A stretch of 64,000 nt of DNA, taken from NCBI RefSeq assembly GCF_011075055.1, contig NC_058149.1:9926449-9990448 (forward strand), written 5' to 3'. Position numbers and translations under genes: made by a program. Below the pieces are notes generated by a model. That model saw only the letters and a list, made by a program, of their open reading frames with translations. It made no database searches and was not told the origin of the DNA. Of this stretch, positions 13,131 through 26,308 are shown one piece after another; within the stretch, counting starts at the first letter, position 1; each line of letters opens with the position of its first letter. The DNA is from Mangifera indica (lineage: Eukaryota > Streptophyta > Magnoliopsida > Sapindales > Anacardiaceae).

Positions 13131-13953
13131 GGTCAAAATACTTATTTTCACTCGGGGTTTGGTGTATTTTCAAATTTTTACCTACAAAATTTAAAAAACT
13201 TAAATACTCACTTATCTCTTAAATTTTGTAATTAGTATTAAAGATAAAATCATTATTTATTGATTTAATTTAAAGATAAAAAAATCCTCCCCTCTTTTCA
13301 TCTTAGTTTTGAAAATTAATAAATTTTTTCCATAATTTAGTTTTAAAAAATTACTTTTTTACCCCTACTATATAGGATTTCCATATTTTAAAGTTAACAA
13401 TTATTTTTCCAAAGTTCAAAATATTACACTTACATCTTAAAAAAAACATTCTCTTTTTTTAACGATCGTTTTTTCTACTGATTTATTTTGATGCATCCAC
13501 TAGCACTCTTTCTGCCTCTCAGTGGTTTTCGTATCAGAAAACCATTGGAGAAAGAGAGAGGGTGTTGGTGGACGTGTTGGAGTGAATAGTTGAAAAGAAC
13601 AATTGTTGAAAAGAGAGAATGCATTTTTTAATGTTAGTACAATGTTTTGCATTTTGAGATGGCAATTGTTACCCTTAAAATATAAAAACCTTAGATGGTG
13701 GGGATGAACAAGTAATTTTTTAAATTAAGTTTGAGGAAAAATTATTAATTTTTAAAAATAAAGTCGAAAAAAATATTTTTCTTTAAATAAAATCAATAAA
13801 TAACGATTTTACTTTTAACATTAATTACAAAATTTAATAGACAGATAGATATTAATTTTTTGAAACCTTATAAATATGAATGAAAATTTCTTCCCATTAA
13901 CTTTAATTAATTAGTAATTGACTAAACCTTAGGTGGGAATAATTCTCATTAGC
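13131..13953. mobile_element. Degraded MULE-type MITE, family M
   Basis: The left end is GGTCAAAATACTTATTTTCA with CGGGGTTTGGTG. The right side carries the matching AAACCTTAGGTGGGAATAA at about 13925-13943. The internal order matches other family-M copies: an AT-rich arm, a CTTTTTCTGCCTCTC-like centre, and an inverted arm. I see no clear 9-bp duplication, so the exact right end is approximate. Confidence 0.55.
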
Positions 13954-16900
13954 ATGAATCCATTGCATAACACAAAGGGGTTAAATTTCTCTATCATGTG
14001 ACTTCGTAATTACTAAAATATATTAGGCAGAATATTTGTTCCCACCTAATGTTTAGTCTATTAACGAAGTCTCATCTGCTGACATATTTGTGAAAATGTT
14101 GATAGGTAATTCTAATTAATTCACGAATTTCATTATTCTATTACGAAAAAAGCCTTTTGTGAGGATATATTCCATTATAATTTATACCAGTCCAAGATTT
14201 AAAAAAAAAAAAATGGTGTCCATGTTACACTACATAATTGGAGTCCAGTTAACACGTATTTGAGCATTACCTGCGGCAGGTGGGGGGTTTATTTTAAATG
14301 TGTTATAAATACTTTATTTCCAACAAATATGAGCAACTTGTGTGATGCTAACACATCAACCACTCCATGGTACCTCGGACAGCATTTAAACTTACTGCCT
14401 GCACTATTGCCTTCTCGTTTTTAGGATTGAATTCGAATTGAGTTTGAGTTTACTAAACCTATTTTAAAAATATTCGAGTTTAGTTTATTTAATATGAATT
14501 GAATTAAAGTTAAGATAGAGTTTGAACTCAATTCAATATTAAAACGATATTATTTTAATTGATTTATATTAAATTTTGTAAACTAGGTGAAACACTATTA
14601 AAATTTGAATTTGAAAATATTAAATTTTTAGATTTAAGTTTGTTTGAATCAAACTCATACAAATTTAATTTAAATCTAATCCTATTTGTTTTGCCGGCCT
14701 TTGTACCACATGTAAAACATGCAGCGGTTTGGCGATGTCTGTTTTATTCTAAGAAGTGAATTTGAAGCTAATTAGAAAGTTGTCAAACCAACAAGTGTAC
14801 CTAATCAAGAAGATTAAGATTTTTAATGTTGTGAAATTAATTAGTAGACTTTGCTTTCAGGTTTGGTTTGGTACGTCGTTTTAATAGCGTGGAGATTTAA
14901 ATATAAGTGAGCGTACATACCAACAATACTGTATAAAAATGAAAAGGTGGAAACTTTAATAATGATTTATGACTAGCCTATCACCATTCTGGTTAATTTC
15001 AATCTCTACCAAGTCCAACTGCTCCAAAAATTCGGAAATAGGCGGCGGTGGCGGTGGTTGTGGTCAGTGTGACAAAAATTAACCTGAACGGGAAAGAAAC
15101 TGGTACATATTGGTGTCAATTTTTTTCGAGCCAAAGTTGGTGAAATTAACTGCAAATTGTACTGCAAATCGGTCATTTCAGTTTTGCAGTACAAACAGGT
15201 TGCGCGGAAGATTTAGGGCAAAACTTTAATGCAGTACAAATGCTTGATGAGAGACCTTCCAGAAAGGCCTAAGTGCAACTGATGACCATAAGCGGCCTTT
15301 TCCGTCTAAAGAGAATAGAGACGGTCATAACAACCTATTTTTTATTATTTATATTATTTTATTTAATTTATAAATAATAATATTTTATTATTAATAATAA
15401 AAATATAAAACACAACATATTTTAAATATTAAAAAGTATTAAAATAATTATAATTTTATTTTTATTTATTAATTTTTTTAAAATTAAAAATAATTTTATT
15501 TTTAATTAATATAATAAATAATATAAAAATTTTAAAATAATCATATTAAAAAATATTTAAATAAAATAATATATTAATATTTTTTATTATTTCTAATTCA
15601 ATATAATAATTACTTATATCTATCTATTTTTAATTTAATTTTATCAAACATAATAATAATTTATATTTAAATAATCTATTTTTAAAATAATCTTTCAATT
15701 TTAGTAATAAAATATTTTCTAAACCAAACATCTTATAAGTATAACATCTCCCATTCTTAATTAGTGTTTCTTCTAAAAATAATGTTATGTATACAAACAA
15801 TAATATATTATCATATGATTAAACAGTTAAAAATTAAAAATAAAATAATATTTAATTATATAATAATATATCATTATTTATATATATAATTATATATAAA
15901 AATTATATATATAATATTATTGTTGGTCTATTATCCAATGTGAGAAAGCCACCACAAGTCAACTCATCCACATCGGATCTGCATGAGAAATTGTATATAC
16001 ATGGACTTCATTTATTAGCTTATTGATGGAAGCCTGACAATTAAAAAAATAAAAGTCCATTGTGGCGCGGAATATTCTTGCATTTATCCGGCTTCTCTTA
16101 AAAGGGGGAAAAAAAAAAACGCTCAGATATTACGTTCGTTTCATCTACTTCTTATTAAAATTGGATTTAAATTAAATCAAATTTAAATTCAGTTTAATTT
16201 AATAATAATAAAGTTCGAATTTAGGCTCATCAAGCTAGTTATACTTAAATTTAAATTAGGTTTGAGTTTGATTTGACTTGTTTCAAATTTAAATATTCGT
16301 TATTAAAATGATATTATTTTAATATATATTGATCAAAATGATATCATTTTGTATCAAAAATTTTAATTTATAAACTTTGATAAACAAAATCAAACTGAAA
16401 AATACTAACTCAAACTCAAACTTATTTGAGTTAAATTTGAATTTAAATATACTCAGTTTGAATCTATCTCTATCTCGTATGATTTGATTTTATCTTTCTA
16501 CTTGGGACTGTCTTGTCAAAACAAAGCACTATCCATGCGAGGAAGGAGGGGTGATGTGGAGCAAATGTAGGATAGAATACCCATTACACCTAATAAAATT
16601 ATTAGTCTATTCAATTTTTAACAACCCTTTTATTTTTATTATATACTGTTTTTATTTTACTAAGCATTATTAAGACACTATTTTATATATTTTCAGCTAA
16701 TAGACAAGTCCAACTAATAGAGCTTTATTTATGCAAGTAATCCCAACTTATATGCACAGTTATGGAAGGTTAATGCACAAAGAACATGATTTTAGTGATT
16801 TCAAGAAGCATATATAGATTTTATCTGCACATGTACATAGTATTTCTTGTAAGTGGGAAACGGACATTGAAGTTCAAGAGGAGGTTAAATGCTATTTTTA

Positions 16901-18097
16901 AAAGTTTTGGAGTAGCTAAAAGTGGAAAAAGATAGAAACTCCAGATTTATGAAAAAAATATAACTTTTCAAAGTTAGAAAATTTTATATAAAAGTAAAGT
17001 TGTTAATTTTTAAAACTTAATAAAGAAAGTATAATGAATCATATATTATTTTAATAATATTATTAAAAAAATAATTTTACCCTTAATCTTAACTGAAAAT
17101 TTTAACTCATAGATAAATGTTTAGATTTTTAAAAGTTGAAAAGTAAGACTTTGAGATTTTACTATACCTTAGATGAGAACAAGTCTTTTGGTCTTGTTTA
17201 ATAATGTCCTTGTCTCATAAACAACTATCAGGTTTTTTTTTTTTGATAAGAAGCAAATTAATTCTATCAAATGTACTAATTCCATTATATCTTAAAATAA
17301 TTTGAGCATCAAAAGAGAAAATTTTATGTATAAGAGAGTATGAGTTTAAGTTTTCTTAATCGATATATCAAACTTTTAATTATCTAATTTACTGTGATTA
17401 ATTTTGATCTAATGTGAGTTGTTGTTATGACAAACTAAATAGGCAATTTTGGCATGATTTTTTAATGCAAATTAACTGTTACCCAAAGAAATTTCACGTG
17501 AATTACTTACCAATAATCTTTGCTTATTAATATCAATACGTATACATCACTAAAAAGTTAGTTAAACAAGTTTTTATAGTTTATAAAATTGATAAAATAT
17601 AAAAAATTTTAAAAAAATTTAATTAATTTATTTCACATAATAATTATAATTGTAATTATTAAAGCGGAGAATTTTAAGGGTTTTATCTGCTTGTATTTTA
17701 ATTAATACAATAGAAATGACATTAAAATTTTCATGTAATTTTCTAGTCATACTTTTTTATTTCGATATACTCGAGAGTCTTATTGAAGCCTGCTCTTTCT
17801 TACCAATAATCCTTTTTTTTTTTTTTTTTTAAGTTGACTGTAAATATAGATTAGCCAAGTTTAAATGTGCGAGCTACGGAGGGTTGTGGTTTAAATTCTC
17901 TGAAATATTTTTTCATACGCTTTATTAAATGGGCAAATTATCAACCACTCTAAGCACAACTGGGTACAGGCGTTGAAATGGTGTGGAGAGGTCGGTTGAG
18001 AGGTGTTTGTCTTGTTTGTTTTATCTCCTAACTGGACTTCCATTTTCATGCTTATGCAGAAAGAGAGAACCTAAATAATAATAAAAGGTACCTGAAA
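13954..18097. other. Intergenic spacer upstream of RBOHE
   Basis: No gene is supported with confidence. About 14425-14690 and 16150-16475 resemble decayed family-H elements (the left end TTAGGATTGAATTCGAATTG is a transition-decayed TAGGGCTGGATTCGAGC). About 15780-15915 is family P. About 16900-17193 is the right part of a family-M element (ATGAGAACAAGTCTTTTGGTC). 14990-15330 is less AT-rich than its surroundings and encodes a 62-aa minus-strand open frame without recognisable similarity. The last few hundred bases should hold the RBOHE promoter; I saw no certain TATA box. Confidence 0.5.
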
Positions 18098-21000
18098 ATG
18101 CCATCTGTTTCGTCGTTTGGAAGAAGCAGTCCACACTCGGTTTATAGCCGTACGTTCGAATTATCGGATGAATACGGAGAACTGCATTCTCGACGGGACA
18201 GCGACTATGGTCTCGGCGGAGCAATGTTGCCGATTTTTTTGAAGGATTTGAGGAGAAATAACCAACAGCAAGAGGATTTAGTTGAAGTGACGCTAGAGCT
18301 GGAGAAGGACGCCGTCGTTTTGTGCAGTGTGACTCCAAATGTACCTCAGTCCAGTCATACCGAAGGAGACAGTTCCGACGTGCCATCCGGAGTGCTTGAG
18401 AGGAGCCTCTCGGCGACCTCCCGACTTCGGAAAAAATTTAGTTGGTTAAGATCAGGATCGTCACGCTCAACATCATCCGATATCTTGGACCGTAAGATTT
18501 CGGAGCGTGATGCGCGGAGAATCAAAGCTAAATTTGAACGGACGAGATCGACTGCACAGAGAGGACTGAAAGGACTACGATTTATCAGCCAAACAACAGG
18601 AGCGTCCGACGCAGAGGAGCTCTGGAAAACAGTTGAGTCAAGGTTCGAGCCGCTGGCGAAGGACGGCTTGCTCGCGAGAGAAGATTTCGGTGAATGCATC
18701 GGTAACTAGTTTAAGAGTAGTACAGTTTTAATTTTGATTTTCAATTTTGCTCTGATTTTTTAGTTTGACAGGAATGGTGGAGTCAAAGGAGTTTGCAGTG
18801 GGAATATTTGACGCGTTGACACGACGGCGAGGTCTAAGGGTGTACAAGATAACGAAAGAGGAGCTTCGCGAATTCTGGTTGCAGATTTCGGATCAGAGCT
18901 TTGACGCTCGTCTTCAGATTTTCTTTGACATGTATGTCACTTTAGACTTAACCAAATCAGCGGTTTTGATTATTCGTTTAACAGCTGATTCGAAAGCGTT
19001 TCAGGGCTGATAGAAATGACGATGGAAGAATCACGAGAGACGAAGTTGAGGAGGTAATTATTGCAGTTCTAATTTTTTATTCAAGTATTGATTGTGAAGA
19101 GCAATATGGTAGATTTGACTTCGTTATTTGAAATCACAGTTAATTATGCTGAGTGCTTCTACCAACAAGTTGTCTAAGCTGAAAGATCAAGCAGAAGAAT
19201 ACGCCTCGTTGATAATGGAAGAACTGGATCCCGAAAATCTTGGTTATATCGAGGTACTTACTTACTTTTGTAGCGTTGAATTTACGCACACCCTTTGTCA
19301 ACTTCCTTTTTATAAAAACTAAACAATAAAATTATACATATAATTTATATATATAATTAATGGTGTAACAATATATAATTAAATATTAATTTATCTTTAA
19401 TTTTTAATTATTTAATCACATAATGATATATTATTATTTATATATAAAATGATATATATAATATTACACATAAATAAATAGATATCATCTAATAATAATA
19501 TTATATACATAACTTTTGAATATAATTTTATATACAAATAATGATATATCATCATATGATTATGTCTTATTTTATATTTAAATTTTAACTATTTAATTAT
19601 ATAATAACATGTTTTGATTTATACATAAAATTATACGCATACCTCTTCTCATCATCTAATCATTAATTCAATTAAATAAAATATTCTATGTACAACCTTG
19701 ATTCCACTGTCACAAATGTGGATAAACAAATAAACATCATGGATTGAAAGTTTTTAAGAGAAAAGTGAAAGTCAGAAAAATTTCCACGCAGTATTTCCCC
19801 CCAACAACATTTTCCCAACAACTTTTAAAAACAATACTTTTCTACGTGTTAATAAAATTGATTAATTTTTTGAACAAATATATTAAAAATATAAAAATAA
19901 CCTTATTAATTTAAATATATACTAAAATTAAATAACATTTTATCTTTAAAAAATTTTAAATATATTTTCATTCCTTGTTTATTTAATTTTAAAATTAATA
20001 TTTATAAAAGCTAAATTTAAAAATTAAAATTATCTTTAATAACAGTTAGAATTACATCAAAATGATGTGACTCAACCGAAATTGAATTAAGATTGTATGA
20101 ATTTTGCTTCTATCTACCATATTCACTATCAATGACTATTTTAATCTTTTAAATTATTTTTTAATGTTTCAATTTCTTTAATTAAAAATAAAAGTTTAAC
20201 TGTAATTATTTAAATTGGTAAAGAGAGATTTATTTTGTCTATATTCTAGAGGTATAAGTAATATTGATCCTAGAATATAATTTGACAAAAATACCCTGTA
20301 ACATGTACTTTTGAATTTTTTTGAGACGTGGGACAATGTTGTTTTTTAAATTTAAAGGGAAAAAAGTGTCATTGAAACTAAAAATTAGTGGAAAATTGTA
20401 GTTTCCTTTTCTCTTTTAACTGGCATTTTATCGTAAGTGTCCATAAAGCACTATATTTTTTTCCTATCCAAATAGAAAATATGATAATTCCAAACTGATT
20501 GACATCAAACATAATAACAAGCGTGGCAAGATTTGAATCCCATCAACGAGACCATTTAACTGTATTACAAGATTGTGAAGCTAGTTTAGCAATGAGCTAT
20601 GGTCCTGGGCCTTCGGTCAAAGCTACAAGAAGCTGAAAAACGTGAGACCAGTTAACATGAGTCACTGATAATGGCGGTTTTGGTTTTGGCATAATCAGTT
20701 GTGGCAGCTGGAAACCCTACTCCTACAAAGAGACACCTACATGAACTACAGCAGACCTCTCAGTTCAGCAAGTGTAAACTGGAGTCAGAACTTAAGTTCA
20801 TTAAGACCCATGGGCATGATCCATAGAGTGAGCAGTAAATGCCTGTCTCTATTTCTAGAGAACTGGCAAAGAGGTTGGATTTTGTTGTTGTGGGTAATGG
20901 TAATGGCTGCACTCTTCACTTGGAAATTCATCCAATACAGAAACAGAGCAGCATTTCAAGTGATGGGCTATTGTCTGGCCACGGCCAAAGGTGCTGCAGA

Positions 21001-23496
21001 AACTCTCAAACTCAACATGGCTCTGATTCTTCTACCTGTTTGTCGAAACACCCTCACTTATCTTCGATCCACTATAGCGAGGTCATCTGTTCCCTTTGAC
21101 GACAACATAAATTTTCACAAGGTGGGCAGTATTGCCGTGAATACGAGGTTAACATCTCATATCTCTAACGCATTTTGCATATTAGGCCTGACGTTTTTTC
21201 ATATATTAACTTTGACAGACGATAGCAGGTGCAATAGTCATTGGAGTCCTAAGCCATGCCGGTATTCATTTAGCATGTGACTTTCCCCGATTAGTGAACT
21301 CATCTCCAGAAAAAATTGCCTTCATATTTCCTGACTTCCACAACAAAAAGCCCACATACACAGACCTTGTGACTGGTGTCGAAGGTGTGACTGGGATTTC
21401 TATGGTCATTTTATTGGCCATAGTGTTCACCCTGGCAGCACATAAATTCAGGAAAAATGGAGTGAGGCTACCCCCGCCTTTCAACAAATTAACAGGCTTT
21501 AATGCATTTTGGTATTCTCATCACCTTACTTGCTTGGTCTACATTTTGCTATATGTCCATGGAACCTTCTTATTCTTGTCCCACAGGTGGTATCAAAAAA
21601 CGGTAAGAACCGTAAAAGCAAAAATACAATTGTGAATATGACAGAGGAATCAAATATAAGGTTCTAACAGGAAGCTACATTGGATCCCTTTGTAATCAAT
21701 TTTCCAGACATGGATGTACATCTCTGTTCCCTTGTTGCTCTATACAGCAGAGCGGCATCTGCGGACGCGAAGATCAAGCTATTATTCAGTAAAAATACTC
21801 AATGTAATTTGATTCATATCTTAAACTTTTGTGCATGTAATTATTAATGCAATCAAAAGGTCTATTCACAACTTAATTTCTTATGCAGGTTTCTTTTCTA
21901 CCAGGAGATGTCTTCAGCATAGTCATGTCCAAACCAAATGGATTCAAGTACAAAAGTGGGCAGTACATATTTCTCCAGTGCCCATCTATCTCCTCATTTG
22001 AATGGTGAGAGAAATTGTTGGAGATACTTACCTTGATGTTTCTATGCACTGAAATGGCTCTCATTTATGCTCTCCAGGCACCCATTTTCTATTACCTCAG
22101 CACCAGGAGATGACCATCTCAGTGTTCATATCCGGATAGTGGGAGACTGGACACAAGAGTTGCAGCAAGTTTTCTCAGACGGCAATGATTCAGCCTGTGT
22201 TATTAATCGAGCCAAATTTGGTCAACTTGGGCACGTGGATCACCATGGGTAAGCCCTTAGGAGCAATGTTATGCTTACCCACTTAGTACACAAATTGATA
22301 TATATTTGATGTGTGTTATAATGTGATTGAGCGATATTTTATTTTTAATTTAACATCACCAATAACTTAATGACACATATTGTATCCAATTGAATACTTA
22401 AAGTAAATACATATAATTTTATTGAAGCCGTTACTGCCATAGTAATTAACTTGTACAAATATGTATGAAAATATTAACCTGGCAGAATACACTCATGCAG
22501 GCAACCAAAACTGATTGTTGATGGCCCATATGGTGCTCCGGCACAGGACTACAGAAATTACGATGTCTTGCTCCTTGTGGGGCTGGGAATTGGAGCTACT
22601 CCTTTTATAAGCATCCTTAGAGATCTTCTCAACAACACAAAAGAAGACCAATTGGTAGAGTTCACACTCTGGTCTAGAATACGAGAATTCTATGAAATTA
22701 ATTAATAGCTGAGTTCTAGTGATTGCTCACCAACATTCTTATGGCGCCTAGGATTTAAATGGGGACACCAGCAGATCAGATGACAGTTGGAACAGCTTTG
22801 CCTCGTCAACCATGTCTACAGCTTCAAGTTTGACAAAGAAGAAATCTCCAAGGACAAGTGCTCATTTCTATTGGGTTACCAGGGAACCTGGATCGTTTGA
22901 ATGGTTTAAAGGAGTAATGGATCAAATTTCAGATATGGATCACAAAGTAATTTAAAAAAAAAAAAGCCTTGTAATCAATAATGCATCCAAGTGATGATGT
23001 TCTAACTTGTTCCTTTGAAACAGGGTCAGATAGAGCTGCACAACTACCTTACAAGTGTTTATGAAGAAGGGGATGCAAGGTCAACCTTGATCACCATGGT
23101 TCAAGCTCTCAGCCATGCCAAGCATGGTGTTGACATCTTATCTGGCACTAGAGTATGATCTGTCATTGACTCTAAACTCCCCATCCCTTGATATGTTGCC
23201 ATAGTTTATTTGTTTACTCTTTTAGCCTTCACTTGCAGGTAAGGACACACTTTGCAAGGCCAAATTGGAGAGAAGTGTTCACCAAAATAGCTTCAAAGCA
23301 TCCCTGCGCTACAATAGGTAAAGATGATTTGAGTAAAAAAAACTGAAAGAAAATTGAAGTTAAATTGTTAAATCGTTAAATTGCAGGGGTTTTCTACTGT
23401 GGGATGCCAGTGTTGGCCAAGGAGTTGAAGAAACTATCGCAAGAGATGAGTCGTAAGACATCCACGCGCTTCGACTTCCACAAGGAGTATTACTGA
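18098..23496 (+). CDS. RBOHE: Respiratory burst oxidase homolog, RBOHE type, 927 aa
   Basis: Plasma-membrane NADPH oxidase that passes electrons from cytosolic NADPH through FAD and two hemes to apoplastic O2, giving superoxide. There are 14 exons: 18098-18701, 18772-18931, 19005-19053, 19140-19253, 20699-21121, 21219-21602, 21708-21803, 21889-22004, 22078-22248, 22501-22654, 22752-22946, 23024-23152, 23239-23317, 23387-23496; the CDS is 2784 nt. In order: an N-terminal regulatory region with [12 protein letters not shown] (a feature I recall from Arabidopsis RBOHE), an EF-hand loop [12 protein letters not shown] (257-268), the first membrane helix near 368-386, heme-ligand histidine pairs His449/His463 and His551/His564 with the expected 14- and 13-residue spacing, FAD motif HPFSITS (650-656), NADPH motifs GPYGAP and GLGIGATPF, and FYCGMP near the C-terminus. 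The tail ends HKEYY rather than the HKENF common in this family. Intron 4 (1.4 kb) and intron 9 carry AT-rich family-P repeats. Paralogue assignment rests on the N-terminus. Confidence 0.93.
22271..22425. mobile_element. Family-P AT-rich palindromic MITE in RBOHE intron 9
   Basis: It has the family layout: a terminal ATGCTTACCCACTTAGTACA-type arm, a core around ATTTTTAATTTAACATC, and an inverted arm ending in TTAAAGTAAATACATATAAT. It lies wholly within the intron between exons 9 and 10. The boundaries are approximate because the ends are decayed. Confidence 0.55.
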
Positions 23497-24733
23497 GACC
23501 ATTTAAAACTCTCATTTTTTCCTTTATAATTTGTGTAATTAATCAAATGAGAAATGTATATTTATATTCCTGAATGTAGGTCAGCCAGTTACACATAATT
23601 GATATGGTAATGTTGTTCAACACACAACATTTTTATTAAACAATACAGAAGAAGTTGCAGCTTTTTGGTTTGGTTTGGTTGGACCAGTAGTATCTAGACA
23701 ATGCCAACTATTGACTTTGTTAACTTAGCCTAACCCAGTAGTTAATTTATTGAAGTGAACAGTTGTTGCAGTATTCTAATCAAGACAGCATGAGCTTATT
23801 TAGACAGGGACAGCAAGTTGTTTAATCTTTTATTTCAGATGAAACCATTTGCCACACACTGTCTAGTTTGACTTAATTAGCTTCAGAAGACTCAGCTTGC
23901 AAAAATAAACATTGCTAGCCAACAGTTTGTCCTCTTCATTAGGCTTGAGAATCGCCATTCATTAGCATGCTCTGATACTGAAAATCTATCAATTTATTAA
24001 TATAGCCATACTGGTTGATTTCATTTTCCTAATCAAAGAATAAAATATAGTAAACAAACAGAAAGTTCCCTTCTCATATTGAACATTGAAATATGGATTT
24101 GAGAAATTCCAAAGAAGGAGATTCTTGTTCTTGTCTCCACTGGCTAGAACCGTGCAATCACCTGAAGATTGCCCCAGGTGTGGCTCTAATTGTTTCATTC
24201 ACTAATAACATGCAAAAAATCAAAGTCATTGTTCTAAGAACGTTGACAAACAAAATATTTAACCCTTTCAAGAGATCTACAAGTGCTAAATCTGTTGGTT
24301 GTTTTGAGATGCATATATGACAGTTGGTCAATCTTTTCTTTTTCCTTTTATATTTATTTTTTGCATGTTTCTATTAAGGATCACTAACCATCAAACATGA
24401 TGAGTCTACTGCATTACGAAATGAAATCATACAATAAAATGCAGTTAAGGATGTGCAAAGGTACAAATGCCATCACCCTTAAAGTTCTTAAATCGTGCAA
24501 AATGTTATATAGAAACAACATTTGGTCCTGTCTCTTCATTATAAAGCACACAAACAGCAATTCTATCAACAAAGTGATGAAATGCCTAATGATAATACTT
24601 AAATTAGCACAAGACACCAACAATTTATCAATGAAGTAAGCTACCTGCTGGAAAATTCTTCAAGTACACGTCAAAATGGTAAAGGCAACACTAAATTTCA
24701 ACATCTTGTCTAGCAGCAACTGTCTAGCAGGCA
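23497..24733. other. Convergent intergenic region, RBOHE 3' end to small membrane-protein gene
   Basis: It holds the 3' ends of two genes pointing at each other: RBOHE on plus, the 101-aa gene on minus. I see no coding exon and no clear transposon. Short open frames here have no recognisable similarity. The sequence is moderately AT-rich and less repetitive than the other spacers. Confidence 0.5.
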
Positions 24734-25456
24734 TCAATCATCTTTCAACCTCTTCAAAATTTTGGAAGCCCAGCGTCGAACACGTCGCTTCAGTGTGTAA
24801 CCAACAACAACTCCGGCAACAAAGAAAAATGTGCAGAGCTTTGAACAAGTCCACAGTGACACCACTTGTCTGCAAGTGGACATAAGATGATTGAGAACAG
24901 GGACAAAGGAACAAAAGAAGAGGCAAACATAAAGTAACAGCAACTTTTTTTTTTTTTTTTTCTTTTCCAACTCTTTCACCCAAGAGAAATGACAAATTTA
25001 ATAAAAGAAAAAGATTAGCAGAGCAAACAGATATAGCAATTTTATGCCACTGAAAAAATCAGAGCCATCATTCCTGCTAATCACAATTTTAGAGTTCTTT
25101 AAGGTGTTCAGTTCCTGAATTTATCACCCATATCTAGAAACTCGACAAACTAACTGAAGTTATTTGCAGCAAGCACCTTTTCCCAATCAGCATAAATGTA
25201 ACACTCAAACTAACAATAGTTTAACTCATACCTTCCTAAATACAAGAAGCACTATTGCTAAAGAACAAAATAAATAAATATCAATAAAACTATATGTACC
25301 CACTTTGAGTACACATGATGTGTGTCATCATATAATTAAATGATTTTGAATTAAGGATAAAGTAACACCTAATCATCTAATAATACACATAAGTGTGTAC
25401 TTATACCCATTTGTATACTCGAAATGGGTACGTACAGTGTTGCTCAATAAACATAC

Positions 25457-25527
<71 letters not shown>

Positions 25528-26308
25528 GGGAACATAGGAAAACTGGAAATCACACTTAGAATCTCTTTGGCTGTGGACACTAATTTAAAAGTCTTCCTTA
25601 TAAAATTTCAAAAATCTAGAGATCCTGAATAGTTATCATACAATCCAATAGTTATGAAGCGACATCAATATAACATAAGGGACATTCGGTTTTTTATTAT
25701 TTTTTTTCAGTAAGTATGGGACATTCGTTTTTACCTTTCTCCTCTGGTCAAGAAAAATTTCCAATTTGAAAGTATCATGTAGAATATGAACATTTTGAAA
25801 TCTAGATAAAGAGCATTGCTTCTTTATTATTATTTTTCTTAAGAAAAAAACTTGTATAATCAAATGCCCTCATCCGGTAAGTGGATCCTAATAATACTGT
25901 AAACCAACGAATAGAAAGTCTGGGCATTTGGTTATAGAAATATGACCATGAATTTCCCATTAAACCAACACCAATAGAAAATTCTGTTAAACAAGCTAGC
26001 CAACAAAGGGCAATACGATCAAGTGAAATTACAGAAAAAAAATTATATCAATTTTCAACTAGCATGCAATGTATCTGAAACTCTGACTTTATAATCCACT
26101 CTGAAACAAGAACTTAACAAGAAAAAGAACGTTATTACCTGGGAGCTCTGGAGACCAAAAGACGATTCTGATCAGAAGATGACAAAGCGGTAGATAATTC
26201 TCCATGACGCCCAATACCACTGGAATTATACGGGCTGTCCGATAATGAAGAAGCGGCTGATTTAGCGGTTTTTGAAATTTTACTGACAAAGTTCTGCAAT
26301 CCTTCCAT
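24734..26308 (-). CDS. Small single-pass membrane protein, 101 aa, function unknown
   Basis: Two exons on minus, 26308-26139 and 24869-24734, joined by a GT-AG intron of 1269 bp (split arginine codon); the CDS is 306 nt. The N-terminal half begins MEGLQNFVSKISKTAKSAAS and is serine-rich, polar and probably disordered up to about residue 55. A single hydrophobic segment at about 62-82 (WTCSKLCTFFFVAGVVVGY) is followed by a strongly basic tail, KRRVRRW ... KILKRLKDD, ending at residue 101. There is no signal peptide, so a C-terminally anchored (tail-anchored-like) topology is likely, with the basic tail next to the membrane. I do not recognise a named family. The clean splice and sharp amphipathic layout argue it is real. 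In Arabidopsis one gene of unknown function lies between RBOHE and FMO1 (from memory), and this may be its counterpart. Confidence 0.75.
25286..25446. mobile_element. Family-P palindromic MITE in the intron of the 101-aa gene
   Basis: The left arm starts AAACTATATGTACCCACTTT and the right arm reads CGAAATGGGTACGTACAGTG inverted, matching the complete copy at 53082-53238 with several substitutions. The core GATTTTGAATTAAGGATAAA is shared. It lies just before a (CATA)n(AT)n microsatellite. Confidence 0.7.
25452..25524. repeat. (CATA)n(AT)n microsatellite
   Basis: About five CATA units run into some 28 AT dinucleotides within the intron of the 101-aa gene. Length is likely to vary between individuals and may be affected by assembly. 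Confidence 0.95.

Noticed and set aside
17830..17930. Possible tRNA-derived SINE (GGTTGTGGTTTAAATTC resembles a B box)
   Set aside because: No A box at a proper distance, no tRNA fold and no poly-A tail or duplication were found.
20839..21487. Additional small genes within RBOHE (86 and 73 aa frames)
   Set aside because: They are other-frame and antisense shadows of RBOHE exons 5 and 6.
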